NCBI RefSeq assembly: GCF_014705615.1
Contig: NZ_JACXJA010000063.1
Location: 1 to 42,721, forward strand
Direction: 5' to 3'
Source of the DNA: Paenibacillus oceani
GTDB taxonomy: Bacteria > Bacillota > Bacilli > Paenibacillales > NBRC-103111
DNA: 42,721 nt
The notes under the pieces are model-generated. The model was not told the DNA's origin. It was given only the letters and a program-made list of their open reading frames with translations, and ran no database searches. Below, piece after piece: positions 8,304 to 16,938 of the stretch. Both the position numbers and the translations under genes were made by a program. The stretch's first letter is position 1. The number at the start of each line of letters is the position of its first letter.

Positions 8304-8468
8304 TTCAAAAAGTCCACTCTTGATCACGAAGCAGATCAGGAAGCCTGCTCGACATCGAATATGGCATTCAGCCGGAACTTCCGGTGCTCACAAAAGCTCC
8401 ACTACGCTCCGCTCCTCATTTCCTAGCTTCATCCCATCTTCTCGGTGCTGAAAACCGGACTTTTTGAA
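8304..8468 (-). repeat. 165-bp inverted-repeat-bounded element inside the phosphonate operon
   Basis: TTCAAAAAGTCC at 8304-8315 and GGACTTTTTGAA at 8457-8468 are perfect 12-base terminal inverted repeats. Between them is a non-coding segment with further pairing potential, including CCGGAACTTCCGG and, on the minus strand, GGAGCGGAGCGTAGTGGAGC. The element lies between the binding-protein gene and phnW, so it will be transcribed with the operon and form a long-range stem. It resembles a repeat I recall from many Paenibacillus intergenic regions; copy number cannot be judged from this window. It has no transposase and is best called MITE-like or REP-like. Confidence 0.75.
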
Positions 8469-8487
8469 CTCGCATTTGAATTAAAGT

Positions 8488-9480
8488 TTATTTCGCCGCA
8501 TTGAAAAATTTCTGATGTTCCTCCAGCAGCTCCAGCGTTAACGGCTTTGCGAATTTCAACGGTTTCGCCGGCTTGTTGACCGCATCGACCGTCTCGGCGT
8601 TGTACAAGGCGACCGGATAATGAACGATCAATTCTTTTCTCGCATCCTTGATAATCGTTTCCGCCATTTTCATCGCCAGATCCGTCGTTGCGCTTTTTTT
8701 GTCGACCACCGCAATTGATTCCGTCAAGGAGAAGTTGCCTTCCGTCGGATCCACAAAATCGATCGGAGCCCCGGACGCTTTCGCTTTGACGGCCTGATGG
8801 CGCAGTCCGAAACCGGCGGCCACTTCTCCGGCCTGTACCTTTTTGATCGGACCGGAGCCCGAGCTTTCCAGATGCGGGCCGGCATTGGCGATGAGATCGT
8901 GAAGCACCTTCTTGCCCTCTGCCTCCCCGTATTCGTTAAGGATCGCTTGAACGAGCAGCCAGCCGGTGGAGGAGTTCATAATGTTCGGGATCGATACAAG
9001 ATTTTTGAATTCCGGCTTCGTCAAGTCTCGAATCGACTTCGGCTGGGGCAAGCCTTTTTGCTTCAGCACCTCCGTGTTGACGAAGATCGACCCGGTGATC
9101 GCCAAGATCGGAGCCGTATAACCAGGGTACGTATCGATGGCGCCTGTTTGGAACGTCAGCTCTTTAAACATCGAATGTTTGCTTTGTGCGCTGGCGACAA
9201 AATAAGAACTCATCGTAACGAGATCGGCTTCGATTTTGCTTCCTTCGGCGATCAGCTTCCCGCCAAGCTCGGAAGTGCCCAGCGATTGAATCACATATTT
9301 CCCCTTGTATCCGGCGCCGGCCAGCGATTTTTCTACGGCGGCCACCGCTTCCTCGTCGCCGTTCGTGTAGATGACGACTTTCTTCGCTTCCGCCGAGCCG
9401 CTGTTATTGCAGGCAGCCAGCACAATAACCAGACTTACAGCGAGAAAAGACAGCAGCAAAACTCGAACCGATTTGAACAT
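8488..9480 (-). CDS. 2-aminoethylphosphonate ABC transporter, substrate-binding lipoprotein
   Basis: The 330-residue protein has a signal peptide with a lipobox VLAACNN (Cys24), so it should be anchored outside the membrane. The mature part (KKVVIYTNGDEEAVAAVEKS, TGSIFVNTEVLKQKGLPQP, IPNIMNSSTGWLLVQAILNE) belongs to the iron(III)/phosphonate-type group of binding proteins rather than the PhnD group. Its substrate is inferred from the phnW-phnX genes downstream and the matching permease and ATPase genes upstream. ATG at 9480 is preceded by AGGTGAGG overlapping the permease stop codon region, giving a 14-base intergenic gap. It corresponds to the PhnS2-type proteins named in family models. Specificity is not proven by sequence. 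Confidence 0.88.
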   Translation of the reverse strand: MFKSVRVLLLSFLAVSLVIVLAACNNSGSAEAKKVVIYTNGDEEAVAAVEKSLAGAGYKGKYVIQSLGTSELGGKLIAEGSKIEADLVTMSSYFVASAQSKHSMFKELTFQTGAIDTYPGYTAPILAITGSIFVNTEVLKQKGLPQPKSIRDLTKPEFKNLVSIPNIMNSSTGWLLVQAILNEYGEAEGKKVLHDLIANAGPHLESSGSGPIKKVQAGEVAAGFGLRHQAVKAKASGAPIDFVDPTEGNFSLTESIAVVDKKSATTDLAMKMAETIIKDARKELIVHYPVALYNAETVDAVNKPAKPLKFAKPLTLELLEEHQKFFNAAK

Positions 9481-9494
9481 GGATATCCCTCACC

Positions 9495-11114
9495 TTATTG
9501 TTTTAGAGTCGTACGTTTCTGCCCGTAGTCGCATACCAGTTTTACGATCAGATTGGTCAGGAAAATGAGCATGGACAGCACGAAAATCTCATTAAACTTG
9601 GCAAAATGCTGAAGCTCCTTGATCTTGCTCGCGACAACGGCCGTCTGGGCCGATACCAGAAAAATAATCCCGCTGATCGTCACCATGGAATTGATGAAAT
9701 AGTAGCCGAACATCTCGATCACAGTGGATACCGAATTAGGTACGATGACCCGGTACACCGTTTGAAGCCAGCTGTCTCCCAGCAGTTCGCCGGTCGTTTC
9801 CCAGGACGGATTCATTTTGGATAAGGAGTTTTTGGCCATCAGATACGGCGTCGTAAAGAAATGAACGATATTGCAAAACACGAGAATGGCGAACGTTCCT
9901 TTCAGACTGCTTCCATTGAAAAGGAGCAGGTAGGAGATGCCGAGCACCATCCCGGGCACCGTGCTTGTAATCATCGAGACGATATCTGTCACGGGTTTGG
10001 CTCTAAGCGAAGTCCGCGCGTTCAGAAGCGCCGCGCAGTAAGCGATCAGCGTCCCGAGTAAGGAGGTTAGCAGAGCGACCCATAACGAATGTCCGTACAC
10101 CTTCGTCAAATCGCCCGTTTGAAATACGCTGATCACATGCTTGAATGTAAACGTAAGATCGTAAGGATAACGGCTCAGCCACGGCGCGATGAACATTACG
10201 GCGAAAACGGACACGATGCCCACAGCGACGGCGGCGGAGACGATACCGAAACTGACGTCGCGCAGCTTATGTCGGGGAAGCTCGATCCCGGTTTGTTTGT
10301 CATAGTGGAAATGAAGCTTCTCCAAGTAATGCAGCAGCCAAAATCCGAATACGGCCGGAGCCAGCATGAGGACGGCGATGACCGCACCCTGATTCAGATC
10401 GGGAATGGAGCCGAGCATCACCTCGTACAGCTCCGCTGCGACCACTTTGTACGTGCCGCCCACCGAGGCGGGAATTCCGAAATCCGTGAAGCTTAAAATA
10501 AAAGATAGGACAAACGCGCCGCCGAGCGTCCCCGCCATAGGACGAAGGATCGTGTTCGTGAAACTTCTGACCGTTCCGTCGCCCATCAGATGAGAAACGA
10601 TAATAAATTTTTTGTCCATATACTTGAACGCATTGTGAAGAAGCAGAAACGCGGAAGGCAGCGTATAGGCGACATAACCGATCAGCAGTCCGTTAAAGCC
10701 GTAAATGTCGAACAGATTCCGCCCGGCGAGTTTCGTTATCAAGCCTTGATTGCCGAACGAGTACATAATTGCAAATCCATAAGTAATGGTAGGCAGCAGC
10801 ATCGGAGCGACGATGACGGTTTTCAGCACGCCCTTCATAGGGTGGAAGATCCGGGTGCAATGGATGGCGTACGCCAGTATAAATCCCAGAACCGTGGTGA
10901 TCGACGCCGCAGCCGCCGACACTTTCAGACTGTTCAGGACCGTTCCGATCAAATCCCGTTCCTTCCAGACCGCCGCGTAATTGCCGAACGTATAACCTTG
11001 GCCGGTGTCTAGCGAGCGGATCAGCAGGATAAGGAGCGGCAGGAACAGGAAAACCGTAAATACGAGCAAAATCAAGGCGAACAGGATGCGCATTTCCGGT
11101 TTTACTTTAGACAT
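9495..11114 (-). CDS. 2-aminoethylphosphonate ABC transporter, double-length permease
   Basis: At about 540 residues this is two fused inner-membrane transport domains with around 12 predicted membrane segments, as in FbpB/ThiP and the PhnU2-type permeases. Each half carries an EAA-like cytoplasmic loop (HLMGDGTVRSFTNTILRPMAG in shortened form HLMGDGTVRSF, and TGELLGDSWLQTVYRVIVP). The start is either ATG 11114, with GGTGAG four bases upstream, or GTG 11123 without a Shine-Dalgarno; both overlap the end of the ATPase gene, whose stop is at 11107-11109. It should form a transporter with the adjacent ATPase and lipoprotein. Confidence 0.9.
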   Translation of the reverse strand: MSKVKPEMRILFALILLVFTVFLFLPLLILLIRSLDTGQGYTFGNYAAVWKERDLIGTVLNSLKVSAAAASITTVLGFILAYAIHCTRIFHPMKGVLKTVIVAPMLLPTITYGFAIMYSFGNQGLITKLAGRNLFDIYGFNGLLIGYVAYTLPSAFLLLHNAFKYMDKKFIIVSHLMGDGTVRSFTNTILRPMAGTLGGAFVLSFILSFTDFGIPASVGGTYKVVAAELYEVMLGSIPDLNQGAVIAVLMLAPAVFGFWLLHYLEKLHFHYDKQTGIELPRHKLRDVSFGIVSAAVAVGIVSVFAVMFIAPWLSRYPYDLTFTFKHVISVFQTGDLTKVYGHSLWVALLTSLLGTLIAYCAALLNARTSLRAKPVTDIVSMITSTVPGMVLGISYLLLFNGSSLKGTFAILVFCNIVHFFTTPYLMAKNSLSKMNPSWETTGELLGDSWLQTVYRVIVPNSVSTVIEMFGYYFINSMVTISGIIFLVSAQTAVVASKIKELQHFAKFNEIFVLSMLIFLTNLIVKLVCDYGQKRTTLKQ

Positions 11115-11859
11115 ACGACTCACCGAACAAGTTGTAAATGTTCTGTCTTTTGATATGGAGCTGTTCGATGATAAACCGCCTCACGAAGTCGTTGTCCGGC
11201 TGATGAATGATTTGCTGCGGCGTGCCGAATTGAGCCACTTTCCCTTGGTGAATGATCAAGATTTTGTCCGACAGCGTCAGCGCTTCTTCCGGATCGTGCG
11301 TAACGATGATCGTCGTCAGTTTAAATTCCCTCGCCACCGATTGGATCCGCCGTTTGATCGATTCCTTAATCACTCCGTCCAACGCGCTGAGCGGTTCGTC
11401 CAGCAGCAGGATATTCGGTTTCGTGACAAGCGTTCTCGCCAGAGCGACTCTTTGCTTCTGCCCGCCGGACAGCTCGCCGATCCTTTTTTGAAGATGTGGC
11501 CGCAGTTCCAGAAAATCGATATAGTCTTGAACCTCCTTCTCGCTTACGATGCCTTTCTTGTTGCGCAAGCCGTAGACGATGTTGTCGTAAGCGTTCAAGT
11601 TCGGGAATAACGCATAGTCCTGAAATACGATATTGAACCCGCGCTTTTTCATAGGGAAGCGGGTAATGTCCACACTGTTAAATTCCAAGCTTCCGCGATC
11701 AGGCTTCGTTAAGCCCAAAATCAGGTTAAGCAGCGTCGTTTTGCCGCTTCCGCTCGGTCCGAGCAGCGACACGATCTCACCTGTGCCAATCTCTACGTGG
11801 ATGTCGTCGAGTACCGCCTTATTGTCAAAATGTTTGCTTATATGCTGCAGCTTCAGCAA
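11107..11859 (-). CDS. 2-aminoethylphosphonate ABC transporter, ATP-binding protein
   Basis: This is a complete ABC ATPase of about 250 residues: Walker A GPSGSGKTT, Q-loop FQDYALFP, signature LSGGQKQR, Walker B ILLLDEPLSALD and H-loop VTHDPEEAL. It powers uptake through the permease encoded next. Start choice matters: GTG at 11868 overlaps its own GAGGAGG, so TTG at 11859, eight bases after the Shine-Dalgarno at 11868-11874, is more likely. It is the first gene of the minus-strand phosphonate operon. The divergent DeoR gene begins about 250 bases away, so the shared upstream region probably carries control sites for both. Confidence 0.92.
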   Translation of the reverse strand: MLKLQHISKHFDNKAVLDDIHVEIGTGEIVSLLGPSGSGKTTLLNLILGLTKPDRGSLEFNSVDITRFPMKKRGFNIVFQDYALFPNLNAYDNIVYGLRNKKGIVSEKEVQDYIDFLELRPHLQKRIGELSGGQKQRVALARTLVTKPNILLLDEPLSALDGVIKESIKRRIQSVAREFKLTTIIVTHDPEEALTLSDKILIIHQGKVAQFGTPQQIIHQPDNDFVRRFIIEQLHIKRQNIYNLFGESYV

Positions 11860-11940
11860 ACCGCTCACCTCCTCGGGTACAGAGCCAGTATATAAGTCTT
11901 TTGTTAAATCCGATTCAGTTCTGTGTAAAATGTGCGTAAA

Positions 11941-11972
11941 TTATGCATACATCATTAATAAGTATTGCATAA
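11941..11972. promoter_or_regulatory. Candidate operator between the phosphonate operon and its DeoR-type regulator
   Basis: TTATGCATAC at 11941-11950 and GTATTGCATAA at 11962-11972 form an inverted repeat with one extra base in the right arm, in A+T-rich divergent intergenic DNA. DeoR-family regulators often bind such spaced repeats. Function is inferred from location only. Confidence 0.4.
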
Positions 11973-12106
11973 GTTTATCTAAAATTTGCCTGATTTTAAG
12001 AGCAAATAATGAACATGTATTGATTGAATGTGCCGGAATCTGTACACTGGAAGATGAGGACAAGCTGTGTTACAGCCGTACCGATGTCAAGAAAATGGGT
12101 GAGGGT

Positions 12107-12871
12107 ATGCTGCCGCTGGAAAGGCAAAAGAAAATTCTCGATCTGTTAGGCGTCAAAAAAGTTCTCAAAATACCCGAGTTGACGGATGAGCTGGACGTAT
12201 CCGTGGATACGCTCCGCCGGGATCTGAATTTGCTGACGAGCCAGGGCAAAATCGAAAAGATTTACGGCGGCGTCAAGCTCGTGCAATCCAAGTTCGGCGA
12301 GTCGTCCATGGACGAGCGGATGGTGAAGCATCTCGAGGAGAAAGAAAAAATCGCCCGCAAATGCAGCGAATTTATTAACGACGGCGATTGTATTTATTTG
12401 GACAGCGGATCGACTACTTATCAAATCGCCAAGTATATCAAGCAGAAGAAAAAGCTGACGGTCGTCACGAATTCGATCCCGGTCGTAAATGAGCTAATGA
12501 ACAGCGAAGTCGAGATGGTTATGATCGGCGGCAAAATAAGACGGGACGAACGGTCGGTCATCGCTTACGAGTACCTGTTTAATTTTCACGAGCTGAATAT
12601 CCGGAAAGCCTTTATATGCTGCAGCGGGATTACGATCGAAAAAGGGATCTCGGATTATAACCTGGAGGAAGCGATCACGCGCAAAAAAATAATCGAGCTG
12701 GCCAGCGAGGTGTATGTTGCGGCTGACAGTACGAAATTCGGCAAAGACGTCACGATCGTCATCGCGCCGCTTGACCGGATCGATGCGATCGTGACGGACC
12801 CGGGCGCGGAAGCCGGACTTATTCAGAAGTTCAAAAAGCTGCGGACGAGCTTGGTCATTGCGGATAGCTGA
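12107..12871 (+). CDS. DeoR-family transcriptional regulator, probable regulator of the phosphonate operon
   Basis: The 254-residue protein has the DeoR layout: N-terminal winged helix-turn-helix (MLPLERQKKILDLLG, LKIPELTDELDVSVDTLRRD) and the C-terminal sugar-phosphate-isomerase-like sensor domain with DGDCIYLDSGSTTYQIAKYI, VVTNSIPVVNELM, VMIGGKIR and VYVAADSTKFG. Members sense phosphorylated metabolites. Divergence from the aminoethylphosphonate operon makes that operon the best target, and a phosphonate intermediate a possible ligand; both are inference. ATG 12107 fits the family's N-terminus; ATG 12095 adds four residues and neither has an ideal ribosome site. A strong terminator follows at 12889. 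Confidence 0.88.
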   Translation: MLPLERQKKILDLLGVKKVLKIPELTDELDVSVDTLRRDLNLLTSQGKIEKIYGGVKLVQSKFGESSMDERMVKHLEEKEKIARKCSEFINDGDCIYLDSGSTTYQIAKYIKQKKKLTVVTNSIPVVNELMNSEVEMVMIGGKIRRDERSVIAYEYLFNFHELNIRKAFICCSGITIEKGISDYNLEEAITRKKIIELASEVYVAADSTKFGKDVTIVIAPLDRIDAIVTDPGAEAGLIQKFKKLRTSLVIADS

Positions 12872-12888
12872 AGCGTAAAGCCAATAGG

Positions 12889-12937
12889 AAAACGGACCTT
12901 CCCAAGCTAAGATGCTTAAGGGAAAGTCCGTTTTTTT
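12889..12937. terminator. Terminator after the DeoR-type gene
   Basis: AAAACGGACCTTCCC pairs with GGGAAAGTCCGTTTT around a loop at about 12904-12918, followed by seven T at 12931-12937. The stop codon of the minus-strand relic at 12936 lies within this T tract. Confidence 0.85.
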
Positions 12938-13177
12938 ACGGCACTATGCCGCCGCCTCTATACCGGGACGAACGTCTCGCGACGACAAGCGACAGGACGA
13001 TCAGCGCAAGCGCCAGTACCGGATGCAGCGCGCCTGCCGCAGGCAGGTTGGCGGTGAAATATTGGCAGTAGATCAATCACGACGAAGCCGACGGCTCCGA
13101 TACAACGAAGAGAGCACGAACCCTCCGACAATGCCGCCAAGCACGGCCATACCTACCACTGCCAGTTTATGTTTCAT
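12936..13177 (-). pseudogene. Relic of a small three-segment membrane protein
   Basis: Reading the minus strand from ATG 13177 gives MKHKLAVVGMAVLGGIVGGF, a membrane segment with Gly-rich packing. The frame is then lost near 13100, where IGAVGFVVIDLL appears one frame over, and lost again near 13065, where QYFTANLPAAGALHPVLALA and LIVLSLVVARRSSRYRGG appear in the third frame, ending at TAA 12936-12938. Restoring two single-base shifts gives a continuous protein of about 80 residues with three hydrophobic segments, resembling DUF5957-type small membrane proteins, although that name is tentative. It is too short and broken to be seen as an ordinary ORF. Confidence 0.6.
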
Positions 13178-13188
13178 CCCCGAATGTC

Positions 13189-14360
13189 TTCCGGCAGTAC
13201 GAGCCCGAATTCAAGACGGGCGAAGGGGAGCTGGCTTACAGCTATTTGCTGCTGTCTGCGGATCGGACGGCAGCCGTTCATCAAGGGGAGGCGTCCGAGA
13301 AGTTGATCCGCAACCTCGGTTTGAAGCGCCAACTGCAAAGCGGCGGAGAACCGGCCGGTTATCTGGTTTATTACGACCCGGAGGTCGCTGTGTATTCCAA
13401 ATTGCGGATTGGTATCCCAAGCTCCGTATCGTTCCTGCTCGCCGCCTCGGTGTTCCTATTCTGCCCTTCGCCCTCCTGGTCGCTTACTGGGTATCCAGAC
13501 GGATTACGGCTCCTCTCCGGCAGCTGATTCCGGCTATCGACCGGGTGGGGGCGGGGAACTTCGGCGATCAGGTGCGGATCGCGTCCCGGGACGAGTACGG
13601 TAAGGTGGCGTCTGCTTTTAACAGCATGTCGATGCAGCTGAAACGAAGGGAGGAGCTGCGGCGTTGTCTCCTTGCGGGCGTGGCGCACGAGCTGCGGACG
13701 CCGCTTACGATCCTGCAAGGGAAGCTGGACTATTTGCAGCAGGGAGGCGGGCTTATCGAACCGGAGCGGCTGCTGCCGCTGCAGGACGAGCTGATCCGCT
13801 TAACCCGGCTTGTCGGCGACCTTCACGAGCTGTCGCAGGCGGAAGCGGGCAAGCTGTCGTACGAATTCAAGGAAACGGATATACGGGATGTTCTGGAGAG
13901 AACAGTGGATCGTCTGCTGCCGGGAGCCGAGGAGAAAGGAATCGGGATCAGGCTCGTCAACAAAGCGGTTCGCACCCATCTGACCGCCGATCCGAACCGG
14001 ATCTCGCAAGTGTTTCTGAACTTGCTTGTGAACGCCATCCATTATACGCCTTCCGGCGGATCGGTCGACGTCCTGCTGCAGGAGCGGCGGAATCAAGCGG
14101 ACGAACCCGTGCTGACCGTCGAGGTCCGGGATAACGGTCCGGGGATCGGACCCGAGCATCTGCCGCATCTGTTCGACCGGTTTTACCGGACGGACGAAGC
14201 CCGCAGCCGCAACAGCGGGGGAACCGGGCTCGGGCTGGCGATCGCGAAGGAATTCGTACTCGCCCACCGGGGCGAGATCCGAGCCCAGAAAAGTCCGGGA
14301 GCCGGTTCGGCTTTTATCGTTACGCTGCCTTTCGATTTCGGCAAGCTGCCCCCTTCGTGA
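13189..14360 (+). pseudogene. Sensor histidine kinase, N-terminally truncated and frameshifted
   Basis: The right part, in one frame to TGA 14358-14360, has a full kinase core: HAMP (SRRITAPLRQLIPAIDRV), HisKA with AHELRTPLTIL, N box LNLLVNAIHYTP, G1 VRDNGPGIG, F box LFDRFYRTDEA and G2 GGTGLGLAIAKEF. The sensor part (QYEPEFKTGEGELAYSYLL, GYLVYYDPEVAVYSKLRIG and a membrane segment FLLAASVFLF) is in another frame from about 13189; the shift lies near 13455-13462. The first membrane helix and start codon are missing, the 5' end abuts the membrane-protein relic, and no response regulator gene is present. The open frame upstream to 12912 is not protein-like and is not part of the gene. It resembles BaeS-type kinases. 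Kinase activity from an internal start cannot be excluded but is unlikely. Confidence 0.8.
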
Positions 14361-14448
14361 ACGGCATATGATCCAAGCAGACGCTCATATATAGGAGTAG
14401 ACGGCTTACGTCAGGTGTCATTTTGTCGGGAGGAGGAATTCGGACTGG

Positions 14449-15624
14449 ATGAAAGATCCGAAGCTTGAAGTGCCCCAGCCGATTCGGGAGGATGGGGCGG
14501 GAGGGCCGGATCTCGGCCCGCGCGATGTGATGAGAGATATCGAAAACCCGGATATGCTCGTACCGCCGGTGACCGACTCGGGCTTGCTGCCGAACCTGAG
14601 AATGTCGTTCTCCGACACCCATATGCAACTGAATCACGGCGGATGGTCCCGGGAAATTACGGTGCGCGATCTGCCGATCGCCACCACGCTGGCGGGAGTG
14701 AATATGAGTCTGACGCCGGGAGGTGTGCGCGAGCTGCATTGGCATCAGCAGGCGGAATGGGCCTATATGATTTGGGGCGGCGCAAGGGTGACGGCGATGG
14801 ACGCGAACGGGCGCAACTTTATCGCGGACCTGGGTCCGGGCGATCTGTGGTATTTTCCGGCCGGGCTGCCTCATTCCATTCAAGGCTTGGCCGAAGGATG
14901 CGAGTTTCTGCTCGTTTTCGACGACGGTTCGTTCTCCGACTTGAATACATTGTCCATCTCGGACTGGTTCGCGCATACGCCGAAGGACGTGCTGTCTGCG
15001 AACTTCGGCGTTCCGGCAAGCGCGTTCGACGCGATTCCCGGTCAGCAGGTTTATATTTTTCAATCCGGGGTTCCCGGTCCTCTCGAGAGCCAGCAGGCCG
15101 AATCCCCGTACGGGACCGTCCAGCCGGGCTTTACGCACCGGCTGCTTGCCCAGAAGCCGATCCTTACGCCCGGCGGAAGCGTGCGGATCGCGGATTCCTC
15201 CAACTTCCCGGTCTCCAAGACGATCGCCGCCGCGCTGGTCGAGATTAAGCCCGGTGCGATGCGCGAGCTGCATTGGCATCCGAATAACGACGAGTGGCAG
15301 TATTACTTGACGGGCCAAGGCCGGATGACGGTGTTCGCCGGCAACGGGGCGGCCCGGACGTTCGACGTCAGAGCCGGGGATGTCGGTTACGTGCCATTTG
15401 CCTACGGTCATTACGTTCAGAACACCGGCACGCAGACGTTGTGGTTTCTGGAAATGTTCAAAAGCGACCGGTTCGCTGACGTCTCCTTAAACCAGTGGAT
15501 GGCGCTCACCCCCACGGCGCTCGTGCAGGATAATCTTCACGCCGGTCAGCAGGTTACCGGCGCATTGCGCAAGGAAAAGTGGCCGGTCGTCACGTATCCC
15601 GGCTACACCTACTATCCGAAATAA
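14449..15624 (+). CDS. Oxalate decarboxylase-like bicupin with a variant active-site lid
   Basis: The 391-residue protein has the two manganese-binding cupins of OxdC/OxdD. Site 1 ligands are in [10 protein letters not shown] (His97, His99, Glu103) with PHSIQG (His142); site 2 ligands are in [11 protein letters not shown] (His275, His277, Glu282) with GHYVQN (His321), and FLEMFK supplies the site-2 glutamate (Glu335). In Bacillus subtilis OxdC the catalytic lid reads SENST; here the same place, after VFDDGSF, reads SDLNT (163-167), so the key lid glutamate is replaced by Asp-Leu. Lid changes are known to move OxdC toward oxidase activity, so decarboxylase function should not be assumed. ATG 14449 has GGGAGGAGG upstream. 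There is no signal peptide. OxdD-type proteins can be spore-coat components. Confidence 0.9.
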   Translation: MKDPKLEVPQPIREDGAGGPDLGPRDVMRDIENPDMLVPPVTDSGLLPNLRMSFSDTHMQLNHGGWSREITVRDLPIATTLAGVNMSLTPGGVRELHWHQQAEWAYMIWGGARVTAMDANGRNFIADLGPGDLWYFPAGLPHSIQGLAEGCEFLLVFDDGSFSDLNTLSISDWFAHTPKDVLSANFGVPASAFDAIPGQQVYIFQSGVPGPLESQQAESPYGTVQPGFTHRLLAQKPILTPGGSVRIADSSNFPVSKTIAAALVEIKPGAMRELHWHPNNDEWQYYLTGQGRMTVFAGNGAARTFDVRAGDVGYVPFAYGHYVQNTGTQTLWFLEMFKSDRFADVSLNQWMALTPTALVQDNLHAGQQVTGALRKEKWPVVTYPGYTYYPK

Positions 15625-15721
15625 CCGGTCCCGCGCCAAAATAGGCGTACGTTCTTATGGGCGGATACATATGGTATCCCATAGGGCTTCAGCCTATTAT
15701 GAACGAAGGGCAGGGAATACC

Positions 15722-16618
15722 GTGTCAATCTCTTATATGGACTATACGTCACCGTCCACCCAGTTTTCGTTTGACGTGAACACCAGCTTGTTTTTCAAGA
15801 AAAATAACCAGAATTATATCAATGTCCTTTCCATTAATCAGCTGAACACGCTCGGCAACACCTCTATGCTGGATATATACCTCAGCGCGGGCAATGTCGT
15901 CGAGCCTCATATCCACCAGAATGCGTCGGAATTGGTATACTGCGTGACGGGGGCGGCGGTCGTGTCGATCGTTAACCCGTTCAGCAAAAAACTGATGAAC
16001 TTCCCGATCAAGCCGGGCCAGGTCGCCAATGTGCCGCAGGGGTGGTGGCATTACGAGATCGCCATGGAAGACCATACGCATCTGATCGCCATATTCGATG
16101 CGCCGATTCCGGAATTTATCGGAGGCTCCGACCTGCTGCGGTTGACGCCGCCTGAAGTATTCGCGCAAGCGTACTGCCTCGACGCCGCCAAGGTTAAGGA
16201 AACGTTCGCTCCGATCACCGATACGGTGTTCATCGGACCGCCGAACAGCTGCAAGACAAACACGAGAGCGGAGCAGGAAGGGGAGGACGGGGAAGATGTG
16301 GAGGAAGCTCTGAAGGAGCTTACCTTGCAACTGCAAGCCGCGAAGGAGCAGGCGTTGCAGCTGAAAGCTATGCAAGAGCAAGCGATGCAGGAGCACGCCT
16401 CGCAGTTGAAGGCTTGGCAGGAGCAGGCAGTCCAGGAACAGGAAGCGCAGTTGCAAGCGATGCAGGACCAAGCCTGGCAAGAACGGCCTGGGCAGGAGCA
16501 GGCTGTTTTGGAGTGGACGTCCTCTCCGCGCCCGGACTATTTCGATACTCGCGGGAAATCGCCGGTTCCGCCGTCGCGCCGGAGACCGATGATCGGCAAC
16601 GGCGGCGCCTATTTGTAG
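15722..16618 (+). CDS. Single-domain cupin protein with a Gln/Glu/Ala-rich tail
   Basis: Residues 1-175 form one cupin barrel: EPHIHQNASELVYCVTG has the metal-type His63, His65 and Glu70, and PQGWWHYEIA has His110. It resembles a plant germin-like or OxdD-like half. Residues 185-262 change character to runs such as KEQALQLKAMQEQAMQEH and QEQEAQLQAMQDQAW, an alternating Gln-Glu-Ala-rich series likely to be a coiled coil; the end is basic and Pro-rich. GTG 15722 with AGGGCAGGG upstream is preferred over ATG 15671, which has no ribosome site. It follows the OxdC-like gene by 97 bases in the same direction, so the two are probably co-expressed. A structural or spore-surface role is an inference. 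Confidence 0.75.
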   Translation: MSISYMDYTSPSTQFSFDVNTSLFFKKNNQNYINVLSINQLNTLGNTSMLDIYLSAGNVVEPHIHQNASELVYCVTGAAVVSIVNPFSKKLMNFPIKPGQVANVPQGWWHYEIAMEDHTHLIAIFDAPIPEFIGGSDLLRLTPPEVFAQAYCLDAAKVKETFAPITDTVFIGPPNSCKTNTRAEQEGEDGEDVEEALKELTLQLQAAKEQALQLKAMQEQAMQEHASQLKAWQEQAVQEQEAQLQAMQDQAWQERPGQEQAVLEWTSSPRPDYFDTRGKSPVPPSRRRPMIGNGGAYL

Positions 16619-16765
16619 TTATGCCGGAAATTGGGAGCGTTGCTTCGAAAAATCGAGCTGAAAGTTTCTGCTCGCAAGAAAAGCTCCCTCTTCCGCAAAG
16701 GTCATTCATCGCGTAAAAGCTTTCGTTTGGAAGGCTTATCATAAATAGGCCCGGGCTGGGCCAAC

Positions 16766-16808
16766 AGCCGCCGTTTCCGTTGCGAAAGCAGCCGACCGGC
16801 GGCTTTTG
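16766..16808 (+). terminator. Terminator after the cupin genes
   Basis: AGCCGCCG at 16766-16773 pairs with CGGCGGCT at 16797-16804 followed by TTTTGTT. The loop is long, so this is moderately supported. Confidence 0.5.
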
Positions 16809-16887
16809 TTCGCAAGACCGACGAAGCGCTTCATGCAGGCCGGACGGGCTCATGGGAGAAGTAAACGTAAAAACGCTCCGATATAGC

Positions 16888-16938
16888 AAAAAAAACCGGG
16901 AGCAGGCACTTTCGAGCAAAGTGCCCTTGTCCCGGGTT
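16888..16938 (-). terminator. Terminator of the GumN-like gene
   Basis: On the minus strand, AACCCGGGA and AGGGCACTTTGC pair with GCAAAGTGCC-type arm CGAAAGTGCCT and TCCCGGTT, followed by eight T. It lies 50 bases after the stop of the minus-strand gene at 16987. Confidence 0.85.

Noticed and set aside
11633-12094. Upstream extension of the DeoR-type frame into the ABC ATPase gene
   Set aside because: The extra sequence overlaps a divergent gene and its promoter; the DeoR N-terminus begins at 12107.
12912-13440. N-terminal extension in frame with the histidine kinase core
   Set aside because: Its translation is Arg/Gln-rich nonsense; the true sensor sequence lies in another frame over the same DNA.
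14320-15411. Long minus-strand open frame opposite the oxalate decarboxylase-like gene
   Set aside because: Arg/His-rich composition typical of antisense frames in G+C-rich coding DNA; the sense gene has full cupin motifs.
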